Shown here: positions 57,276 to 64,000 of the stretch, piece by piece
Numbering within the stretch: the stretch's first letter is position 1
How the letters are laid out: every line of letters begins with the position of its first letter
Origin: CAWDNM01 sp964521195
GTDB lineage: Bacteria; Actinomycetota; Coriobacteriia; Anaerosomatales; JAAXUF01
Length of the DNA: 64,000 nucleotides
Assembly (NCBI GenBank): GCA_964521195.1
Contig: CAZFRE010000001.1
Span: 62,001 to 126,000 of the forward strand
Reading direction: 5' to 3'
The notes under the pieces: model-generated
What the model was told of the DNA's origin: nothing
The model's input: the letters and a program-made list of their open reading frames with translations, nothing else
Database searches by the model: none
Translations under genes and position numbers: made by a program

Positions 57276-60149
57276 ATGGGCGAGACCAGGCCGCTGTGCG
57301 GTGGTACCGAGTGCTCAATCCAGACTCGCGAGCAGGTTCTCGCCTCGCTCAAGACGGCGGAGGAGGGACTCACCTCCGAGGAAGCGGCCAGACGGCTCGC
57401 TGAGTACGGCCCGAACGAGATCCGCGAGATCAAGGGCCGCTCGCTCATCCTGAAGTTCCTCGAGAACTTCTACCACCTTTTCGCGATCATGTTGTGGGTC
57501 GGTGGCGCCTTGGCCTTCGTCGCCGAGATGCCGCAGCTGGGCTGGGCCATCTTCGCCGTCATCTTCATCAACGCCATCTTCTCGTTCTGGCAGGAGTTCC
57601 GCGCCGAGAAGGCGACGGAAGCGCTCAAGAAGATGATCCCTCGCAACGCCAAGGTCATCCGAGACGGCAAGACCGTTCAGATCCCGGCGTCGGAGTTGGT
57701 GCCGGGCGACCTGATGGTCCTCGAAGAAGGCGATGCCATCTCGGCCGATGCGCGGCTGATCGAGGAGTTCGAGCTCCGAACGAACAACGCGACGCTCACG
57801 GGCGAGTCCGAGCCGGTTCGCAAGACCGCCTCTCCCCACACAGACGCAAACCTCACGCCCATCGAGATGCCGAACCTCGTGTTCGCAGGCACCTCGGTGG
57901 CGTACGGCGGTGGCAAGGCGGTCGTCTACGCGACCGCGATGGATACCCAGTTCGGCAAGATCGCCGAGCTAACTCAGAGCGTGGAGTCGGAGTTGAGCCC
58001 GCTCCAGAAGGAGATGGGCAAGGTCACGCAGCTCGTAGCGGTGATCGCGACGACCGTCGGCGTCATCTTCTTCTTCCTCGGTTACTTCTTCGGCGGTCTC
58101 GAGCTCATCGAGGGCTTCGTGTTCTCGGTGGGCATCATCGTCGCGCTGGTGCCCGAAGGGCTGCTGCCCACGGTCACGTTGTCGCTGGCTATGGGCGTCC
58201 AACGGATGGCCGAGAGGCACGCGCTCATCAAGAAGCTCTCCTCGGTAGAGACGCTCGGATGCACGACGGTCATCTGCACCGACAAGACCGGTACGCTCAC
58301 CAAGAACGAGATGACCGTCCGCGACATATGGGTGGCGGGCCAACACCTCGAGGTCTCGGGAGGCGGGTACGCACCGAACGGGGAGGTCCACCGAGATGGT
58401 ACGCCGCTGAGCGAGGCCCAGCGTACGGCGCTCGGTATCCTCGTGAAGGCGGCAGCGCTGTGCAACAACGCTCGGCTCATCGAGCCGGGCGGGCCGGATG
58501 ACCCGTGGACGATACTCGGCGACCCGACCGAGGCGGCCCTGCTCGTCGCGGCCAAGAAGGCCGGCTTCGACTACGAGGCGGAGCTCGACAAGATGCGGCG
58601 TGTCTTCGAGCTGCCGTTCGATTCGGTGCGCAAGCGCATGACCACGATCCACATGGACCATAGGTTCGGGCGGATCGGCTACGTGAAAGGCGCACCCAAG
58701 GAAGTCCTCGAGCTGTGCACGCGCGTCGAGACCCTGGAGGGTGTGACAGAACTCGGTGCCGAGATGCGAGCGCAGATCGTCGCGCAAAACGACGAGTTCG
58801 CGCGCAACGGCCTGCGCGTGCTTGCCATGGCGTATCGGCAGATCGAGAAGCACGAAGTGGACTTCACGCCGGCCGAGACCGAGCGCGACCTCGTGTTCGT
58901 CGGTCTCATGGCCATGATGGACCCGCCGCGCGACGAGGTGGCCATCGCGGTCCAGGAGTGCGCCACCGCCGGCATCGACGTCATCATGATCACCGGAGAC
59001 TACGGCTTGACGGCCGAGTCGATCGCGCGCCGCATCGGCATCATCCGGGGTGACAACGCGCACATCATCACCGGCAACGACCTTAACGAGATGTCCGATG
59101 AGGAGCTCGCTTCGGCGCTCGAGGCGAAGAACGTGCTGTTCGCGCGTGTCTCTCCCGAGCACAAGATGCGCATCGCGGTCGTGCTCAAGAGCATGGGCCA
59201 CATCGTTGCGATGACCGGCGACGGCGTGAACGATGCACCGGCGCTCAAGGTGGCCGACATCGGCGTCGCGATGGGCATCGCCGGCACCGACGTGGCCAAG
59301 GAGGCCGCCGACATGATCCTGACCGATGACAACTTCGCAAGCATCGTGAACGCGATCGAAGAGGGCCGGGCGGTCTACGACAACATCCGCCGGTTCGTGG
59401 CCTACATCTTCACGAGCAACATGCCCGAGCTCGTACCGTTCATCCTGTTCGTGCTGTTCAAGATCCCGCTCGCACTCACCGTCATGCAGATCCTCGCCAT
59501 CGACCTCGGGACGGACATGATCCCGGCGCTCGCGCTTGGTACCGAGGCTCCCGAGCCGGGTATCATGGAGCGCCCGCCCCGCTCGCAGAAGGAGCGGCTC
59601 GTCACGAAGAACCTGCTGATCAGGTCGCAGCTGTTCCTCGGCATGATCCAGTCGGTCGCGTGCATGTCCGCCTTCTACTTCCTGTACTGGAGTCTCGGCT
59701 GGCGTCCCGGCATGGACATGAACGCGATGGGGGCGACCGCTGTCGGCGGGACCACGGTCTACATCCTCGCGACGACCATGACGCACGGTGCCGTCATGAC
59801 CACCCAGATCGGCAACGGGTTCGCCCAGCGGACCAACGTGCAGTCGATCTTCAAGGTCGGTCTGACGTCCAACCGGTTCATGCTCTGGGGCATTCTCGCT
59901 GAGATCGGCATCTTCGCGGCGCTCGTCTACATCCCCGGCCTGGCGCAGGTCTTCCACCATGGCCCGCTGCGCCTGTGGCCCGACTGGGCCTTCCTGTTCG
60001 CGCTCGCCCCCACGCTCCTCATCGCCGACGAGATCCGCAAGTACTTCGTCCGGCGACGCATGGCCAACGACGAGGCGTCGGGGAACGATAAGACTACGGA
60101 CATGCCGTCGCGCCTGTCCCACACGGCACCGGAGGGGGAGTCAGCGTGA
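57276..60149 (+). CDS. P2-type cation-transporting ATPase (Na+/K+- or Ca2+-type)
   Basis: A 957-residue P-type pump. LTGESEPVRKTA is near residue 178, the ion-site helix sequence VALVPEGLLPTVTLSLAMGV near 290 (the VPEGLLxTVT form I associate with Na+/K+-type pumps), phosphorylated Asp336 in ICTDKTGTLTKNEMT, KGAPKEVL near 472, and MTGDGVNDAPALKVADIGVAM near 645. About ten membrane helices are seen, with a C-terminal domain of four. ATG 57276 is tentative; the first 20 residues with a CGGTEC pair are unusual. It is coupled to the RCK proteins by a 4-base overlap. Transported ion is not proven. Confidence 0.85.
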   Translation: MGETRPLCGGTECSIQTREQVLASLKTAEEGLTSEEAARRLAEYGPNEIREIKGRSLILKFLENFYHLFAIMLWVGGALAFVAEMPQLGWAIFAVIFINAIFSFWQEFRAEKATEALKKMIPRNAKVIRDGKTVQIPASELVPGDLMVLEEGDAISADARLIEEFELRTNNATLTGESEPVRKTASPHTDANLTPIEMPNLVFAGTSVAYGGGKAVVYATAMDTQFGKIAELTQSVESELSPLQKEMGKVTQLVAVIATTVGVIFFFLGYFFGGLELIEGFVFSVGIIVALVPEGLLPTVTLSLAMGVQRMAERHALIKKLSSVETLGCTTVICTDKTGTLTKNEMTVRDIWVAGQHLEVSGGGYAPNGEVHRDGTPLSEAQRTALGILVKAAALCNNARLIEPGGPDDPWTILGDPTEAALLVAAKKAGFDYEAELDKMRRVFELPFDSVRKRMTTIHMDHRFGRIGYVKGAPKEVLELCTRVETLEGVTELGAEMRAQIVAQNDEFARNGLRVLAMAYRQIEKHEVDFTPAETERDLVFVGLMAMMDPPRDEVAIAVQECATAGIDVIMITGDYGLTAESIARRIGIIRGDNAHIITGNDLNEMSDEELASALEAKNVLFARVSPEHKMRIAVVLKSMGHIVAMTGDGVNDAPALKVADIGVAMGIAGTDVAKEAADMILTDDNFASIVNAIEEGRAVYDNIRRFVAYIFTSNMPELVPFILFVLFKIPLALTVMQILAIDLGTDMIPALALGTEAPEPGIMERPPRSQKERLVTKNLLIRSQLFLGMIQSVACMSAFYFLYWSLGWRPGMDMNAMGATAVGGTTVYILATTMTHGAVMTTQIGNGFAQRTNVQSIFKVGLTSNRFMLWGILAEIGIFAALVYIPGLAQVFHHGPLRLWPDWAFLFALAPTLLIADEIRKYFVRRRMANDEASGNDKTTDMPSRLSHTAPEGESA

Positions 60150-60793
60150 AGGTCATCATCGGAGGCTGCGGGCGGGTAGGGGCGCAGTTGGCGACGAAGA
60201 TGTCGTTCGAGCGGCACGAGGTGGTCGTCATCGACAAGGATCCGCTCTCGTTCCGGCGGCTCGGCAAGTCGTTTTCCGGCGACACGATCCGAGGCATGGT
60301 GTTCGACCGGGACGTGCTGGAGCGCGCGGGGATGAACCGCGCGGACGCCTACGTCGCGGTCACGAGCGGCGACAACTCCAACGTCGTCTCGGCGACGATC
60401 GCCCGCGAGATCTACCGCATCCCCAAGGTGGTCGCGCGCATCTTCGACCCACGCCGAGCCGAGATCTACCGGCGCCTCGGCATCCAGACCGTGTCGTCGG
60501 TGACATGGGCGGCCAACGAGATCTCAAGCCTGGTGCTCTTCCCGCACCTCGTGCGCGATCTCGCGCTCGGTGACGGTGAGGTGCAGCTCGTGAAGATCTC
60601 GATTCCGCCCAGGATCGTCGGGCGCACCATCGCCGACATCACCATGACCGGTGAGGCGATGCCGTTCGCGATCGTGCGGGCAGGGCGCTCCTTCATTCCG
60701 TCGTCGCACGAGCAGCTCCATGACGGGGACATCATCGAGGTCGCCGTGCTGACCTCGGCGATGGACAAGTTCCAGCAGATGACCACACCGTAG
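60146..60793 (+). CDS. trkA: TrkA/RCK-type K+ regulatory protein, first of two
   Basis: A 215-residue cytoplasmic protein with a Rossmann RCK domain (KVIIGGCGRVGAQLATKMSF, residues 1-20, then IDKDPLSFRRLG, GMVFDRDVLERAGMNRADAYVAVTSGDNSNVVSATIARE) and a C-terminal TrkA-C domain (about 140-215). It binds nucleotides and gates K+ uptake channels. GTG/ATG at 60146 overlaps the P-type ATPase stop. No TrkH/TrkG or KtrB pore gene lies beside it, which is unusual. Confidence 0.9.
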   Translation: MKVIIGGCGRVGAQLATKMSFERHEVVVIDKDPLSFRRLGKSFSGDTIRGMVFDRDVLERAGMNRADAYVAVTSGDNSNVVSATIAREIYRIPKVVARIFDPRRAEIYRRLGIQTVSSVTWAANEISSLVLFPHLVRDLALGDGEVQLVKISIPPRIVGRTIADITMTGEAMPFAIVRAGRSFIPSSHEQLHDGDIIEVAVLTSAMDKFQQMTTP

Positions 60794-60802
60794 GAGGCCG
60801 AC

Positions 60803-61477
60803 ATGTTCGTACTTATCGTCGGAGGCGGCAAGGTCGGCTCCCACCTCGCGAAGACACTGGCCGGCGAGGGCCATCAGGTCACGATCGTCGAGGTCGACTC
60901 GGACCGGTGTGCGCTGCTCGAAGAGCTGATGGAGGGTGTGCGCGTCATCTGCGGGGACGGCGACGAGCCGTACGTCCTCGACGAGGCCGACGCGCGCAAC
61001 GCCGACGCTCTGGTGGCCGCGACGGGACACGACGAAGACAACCTCGTGGTGTCGCTGCTCGGCAAGATGGAGTACGACTCGGCGCTCACCGTCGCGCGTA
61101 TCAACAACCCGTCGAACGCGTGGCTGTTCACCGAGCGGTTCGGCGTCGACGTGCCGGTGAGCAACACCGCGATCATGGCCGACGTGCTCAAGAGCGTGAG
61201 CCTCGGCGACATCGTCACCATGCTTCGCCTCAAGGCCGAGAACATGGTCATCGACGAGATCGTGCTGCCCGCGGCCGCGAGTGCGGTGGGCAAACGGCTC
61301 GCGGAGCTTTCGCTGCCCGAAGGGTGCCAGGTGATGGCGATCGTCTCGGCGGGGAGTGTCGTGGTGCCGAGGGGTGACACGGAACTGTCGGCGGGGGACG
61401 AACTGCTCATACTGACCAAGGCAGAGCACGAGGCGGAGTTGCGCGCTGTGTTCGGCGCCAACGGCGGCCCTCGGTAG
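60803..61477 (+). CDS. trkA: TrkA/RCK-type K+ regulatory protein, second of two
   Basis: A 224-residue paralogue of the previous protein. FVLIVGGGKVGSHLAKTLAGEG opens the RCK domain, VEVDSDRCALLEELM follows, then GDEPYVLDEADARNADALVAATGHDEDNLVVSLLGKM, and a TrkA-C region closes it (IVLPAAASAVGKRLAELSLPEG). It starts nine bases after the first trkA. Together the pair could form a hetero-octameric gating ring; the channel must be elsewhere. Confidence 0.9.
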   Translation: MFVLIVGGGKVGSHLAKTLAGEGHQVTIVEVDSDRCALLEELMEGVRVICGDGDEPYVLDEADARNADALVAATGHDEDNLVVSLLGKMEYDSALTVARINNPSNAWLFTERFGVDVPVSNTAIMADVLKSVSLGDIVTMLRLKAENMVIDEIVLPAAASAVGKRLAELSLPEGCQVMAIVSAGSVVVPRGDTELSAGDELLILTKAEHEAELRAVFGANGGPR

Positions 61478-61508
61478 CGGAACGCGAGTGAAGGCGGAGG
61501 TGGGCGCG

Positions 61509-63197
61509 GTGAGCGAGCGCTGTGTGGTGCGGACGCGACGGCACTCGGTGGTGCGGTTGGGACTGATCACCGTGTTCGCGATGATGGCAGCTCTCGCGCC
61601 GGGTGTGGCGGGCGCGCTGCCGACGCCGTTCACGGAGCGTGTGAACCTCGCGTTCGACGGGTCCGAGGTACCGGGGGACGCGACCTTTCCGGCCATCAGC
61701 GGTGACGGCTCGTGTGTGGCGTTCTCGGCGAGCACGCCGATGCTGGCGGCACCCTACGACCTCTCGACAGAGCAGGTCTACCTGCGCGATCTCACGGACG
61801 GCACGCTCGAGCTCGTCAGCCGGACCGCAGCCGGCGAGGCGTCCAACGGCAACATGGCCCGCGAGGCCGCGATGAGCGTCGACGGCCGGTACGTGGCGTT
61901 CAGCGGCTCCGCGAGCAACCTTGTGCCGGGCGTGACGAGCACGCGCGACGAGGTGTTCGTCAAGGACCGCGTCTCTGGCGAGATGACGTGCGCGAGCGTG
62001 ACGACCGAGGGCGTGACGTCCGACGCGTACCACGCGAGCCAGCGGCCATCAGTCAGCGCAAACGGCCGCTTCGTCGCCTTCGAGTCCGATGCGACCTCGC
62101 TGACCGCCGACGGCGTTGGTGGGTCGGCTCAGAACCACATCTACGTTCGCGACATGGTCACGAGCACGACGGTGCTCGCCGACAAGAGCACCGAGGGCAC
62201 CGTCGCAACGTACAGCTGGCTGGCGTCGATCGACGCGAGCGGCGATCACGTCGCGTTCATCACGTCGCAGCAGCTCGCAAACGGTGACACAGACACGGCT
62301 CCGGACGTCTACGTGCGGCATCTCCACGACGGGACCACCGAGCGCGTCAGCGTGTCGAGCTCGGGCAAGTCGGGCACGGGTGGCCACAGCTCCAGCGCTC
62401 CGCGCATCAGTGCGAACGGCCGCTACGTGGTGTTCCAGTCGGATCGTGCCGGCCTCGTGTCCGGCGACACGAACGGCACGCGCGACGTCTTCGTACGCGA
62501 CCTGAAGCTGCACACCACCAAGCGTGTGAGCGTGACTGCCAGCGGCAAGCAGCTGGCGAAGGGTGGCGGCGAGCGCTGCGACATCAGCGGCACCGGCCGC
62601 TACGTGGTCTTCAACACGAAGGCGACCGAGCTGTTCAGCATCCCCGAGACCGACACCGAGCAGGTCGTCATCAAGGACACGGTGACCGGTGCGGTGAAGC
62701 TCGTGAGCAAGACGCGTGCGGGCGGTTGGGCCGAGGACTGGTCCGGCGGTGCCACGCTGTGCGACGACGGTAGCAGGGTGGCCTTCGAATCAGCGGCGTC
62801 GTCACTGGTGGCGAGCGACACCAACGGCGTCGGGGATGTGTTCGTGCGGCGCGATGTCACTCCGCTCGTCAAGACCAAACCGGTCATCACGCGTACGCCG
62901 ACCGGCTCGTGGAGGACGTACAGGCGCAGCCACGGCGTCGCGAAGTTCTCGATGTCGCTGAAGCTCAAGGACATCGGCGGCGACCCGATCGCTGGTGCGA
63001 CAGTTAAGCTGCAGCGCTTCTCCACCAGCTCCTACAGCTGGAAGACGTACGCGACACTGACGACCGGCTCGACCGGCGTCGCGCGCAAGTACTTCGAGGC
63101 GAAGAAGCGGGGGACGAAGTACTACCGCTGGTACGTGCCGGCCACAGGCACGCACTACTCGCTGACGACGCGTGAGCAGCGCATCACCATCAAGTAG
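61509..63197 (+). CDS. Secreted TolB-like beta-propeller protein with C-terminal Ig-like domain
   Basis: A 562-residue protein with a signal peptide. GTG 61509 follows GGAGG at nine bases and is preferred to GTG 61488. Residues about 40-450 hold repeated blades with the TolB/WD40-like pattern: FPAISGDGSCVAFSAST, AMSVDGRYVAFSGSASNLVPG, RPSVSANGRFVAFESDATSL and RISANGRYVVFQSDRAGLV. The last 100 residues (RTPTGSWRTYRRSHGVAKFS, GDPIAGATVKLQRFSTSSYS, KYYRWYVPATGTHYSL) are Ig-like and resemble the end of the protein at 1727. A cell-surface role is inferred. It separates the K+ genes from purL. Confidence 0.75.
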   Translation: MSERCVVRTRRHSVVRLGLITVFAMMAALAPGVAGALPTPFTERVNLAFDGSEVPGDATFPAISGDGSCVAFSASTPMLAAPYDLSTEQVYLRDLTDGTLELVSRTAAGEASNGNMAREAAMSVDGRYVAFSGSASNLVPGVTSTRDEVFVKDRVSGEMTCASVTTEGVTSDAYHASQRPSVSANGRFVAFESDATSLTADGVGGSAQNHIYVRDMVTSTTVLADKSTEGTVATYSWLASIDASGDHVAFITSQQLANGDTDTAPDVYVRHLHDGTTERVSVSSSGKSGTGGHSSSAPRISANGRYVVFQSDRAGLVSGDTNGTRDVFVRDLKLHTTKRVSVTASGKQLAKGGGERCDISGTGRYVVFNTKATELFSIPETDTEQVVIKDTVTGAVKLVSKTRAGGWAEDWSGGATLCDDGSRVAFESAASSLVASDTNGVGDVFVRRDVTPLVKTKPVITRTPTGSWRTYRRSHGVAKFSMSLKLKDIGGDPIAGATVKLQRFSTSSYSWKTYATLTTGSTGVARKYFEAKKRGTKYYRWYVPATGTHYSLTTREQRITIK

Positions 63198-63328
63198 TGC
63201 CGCCCGGGCACGACGCATGCGAGCGGCGCTCGCGAGATGGGGCGACTGAAGGCGAAGACCCAGCCGTCCGCCGCCGGACGTTGCGGTACCATGTGCCTGT
63301 CCGCCGAGACCCGCGCCAAGGAGCCTTC

Positions 63329-64000
63329 GTGATCACCATCGAGCCGCTTACCGACGACCTCGCCCCCAAACTCGCCGAGGAGCTCGGGCTCAAGCTCGAT
63401 GAGTACGACAAGATCGTCGAGATCCTCGGGCGGCACGCCACGGTGACCGAGCTCTACATGTACTCGCTCATGTGGAGCGAGCACTGCAGCTACAAGCACT
63501 CGCGTAAAGCGCTGCGCATGTTCCCGAACGACGGCCCGCACGTCATGCAGGGCCCCGGCGAGAACGCGGGCGTCATCGGCGTCGGTGACGGCTGGGCGGT
63601 CGCCTTCAAGATGGAGTCGCACAACCACCCGAGCGCCATCGAGCCCTACCAGGGCGCGGCGACCGGTGTCGGTGGCATCATCCGCGACATCTTCACGATG
63701 GGCGCCCGCCCCATCGCCTCGCTCAACTCGCTGCGCTTCGGGACCCTCGACAAGCCGCGCCAGCGCTACCTCTTCGAGGGCTCGGTCGCCGGTATCGGCG
63801 GCTACGGCAACTGCCTCGGCGTGCCCACGGTCGGCGGCGAGGTCTACTTCGAGGAGGCCTACGAGGGCAACTGCCTCATCAACGCGTTCTCGCTCGGCCT
63901 CATGCGCGAGGAGAACCTCACCCGCGCGGTCGGCTCCGGCCCTGGCAACCTCGTCGTGCTCATCGGCTCGACGACCGGCCGCGACGGCATCGGGGGCGCA
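63329..64000 (+). CDS. purL: FGAM synthase subunit PurL, N-terminal part (cut by window end)
   Basis: The frame opens at GTG 63329, after AAGGAG, and runs open to the last base (224 residues visible; full PurL is about 750). Family blocks are LDEYDKIVEILGRHATVTEL, MYSLMWSEHCSYKHSRKAL (SEHCSYK active region), NAGVIGVGDGWAVAFKMESH with NHPSAIEPYQGAATGVGGII, and GGYGNCLGVPTVGGEVYFE. It forms the FGAM synthase complex with PurS and PurQ, encoded about 12 kb to the left. The remainder lies outside the window. Confidence 0.95.
   Translation, partial: MITIEPLTDDLAPKLAEELGLKLDEYDKIVEILGRHATVTELYMYSLMWSEHCSYKHSRKALRMFPNDGPHVMQGPGENAGVIGVGDGWAVAFKMESHNHPSAIEPYQGAATGVGGIIRDIFTMGARPIASLNSLRFGTLDKPRQRYLFEGSVAGIGGYGNCLGVPTVGGEVYFEEAYEGNCLINAFSLGLMREENLTRAVGSGPGNLVVLIGSTTGRDGIGGA

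Noticed and set aside
57969..60122. A 717-residue minus-strand frame opposite the P-type ATPase
   Set aside because: It mirrors a gene with full P-type motifs and has the Arg/Asp/His-rich composition typical of antisense shadows.
1..64000. CRISPR arrays, rRNA, tRNA (including tRNA-Sec), insertion sequences, prophage or att sites
   Set aside because: No short spaced direct repeats, no recognisable rRNA or tRNA sequence and no transposase or integrase frame were seen by reading; a dedicated scan could still find a tRNA.

Overview
The window is GC-rich with many GTG and TTG starts and tightly packed operons. Its gene content (selenocysteine formate dehydrogenase, tungstate uptake, mercury-methylation genes hgcAB, multihaem cytochrome c, KdpFABC) points to a strictly anaerobic, high-GC, actinobacterium-like organism, perhaps a non-gut relative of Coriobacteriia. 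That placement is inferred from gene content and style only; no rRNA or tRNA gene was seen.

Region 1 (1-3754) holds the end of an AIM24 protein, a coiled-coil protein, a DUF4352 lipoprotein and a secreted beta-propeller protein. Region 2 (3851-18214) is a metal-cofactor block. Two complete tungstate-type ABC transporters (tupABC twice) and an unknown lipoprotein are preceded by three copies of a Moco/tungsten-cofactor-type riboswitch. A molybdopterin operon follows: a mobA-fdhD fusion, moeA, a small Cys protein, mobB, moaA, moaC, a MOSC protein, mogA and a class V aminotransferase. Region 3 (18240-30326) starts with a TPR and NHL-repeat pair. It continues with a fourth riboswitch, with its own promoter and terminator, leading an Fdh operon: a UGA/SECIS-containing catalytic subunit carrying three inserted Ig-like repeats, an iron-sulphur subunit and a six-haem cytochrome. 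A membrane protein and a lipoprotein follow. The tungstate import, cofactor synthesis and FdhD sulphuration genes all plausibly serve this enzyme, and the shared riboswitch ties them together.

Region 4 (30354-40399) is mixed: a minus-strand operon of spermidine-synthase-like protein, carbonic anhydrase and cysteine-synthase-like enzyme; a HerA-type ATPase; small membrane proteins; a frameshifted glycosyltransferase; and a DUF2089 operon. Region 5 (40454-42023, minus strand) is hgcA-hgcB, the corrinoid protein and ferredoxin of mercury methylation. Its promoter has a perfect dyad filling the -35/-10 spacer and a second dyad near the start of transcription. HgcB has an unusually long, Cys-rich tail.

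Region 6 (42140-48414) has mscL, a COG2403 GTPase-like protein, a two-component system and a secreted lytic-enzyme-like protein. Region 7 (48554-64000) is a purine cluster (purC, purS, purQ, then purL at the right edge). It is split by about 12 kb of cation-transport genes: kdpFABC with a KdpD lacking its kinase half, a P2-type ATPase, and two TrkA/RCK proteins with no pore subunit beside them.
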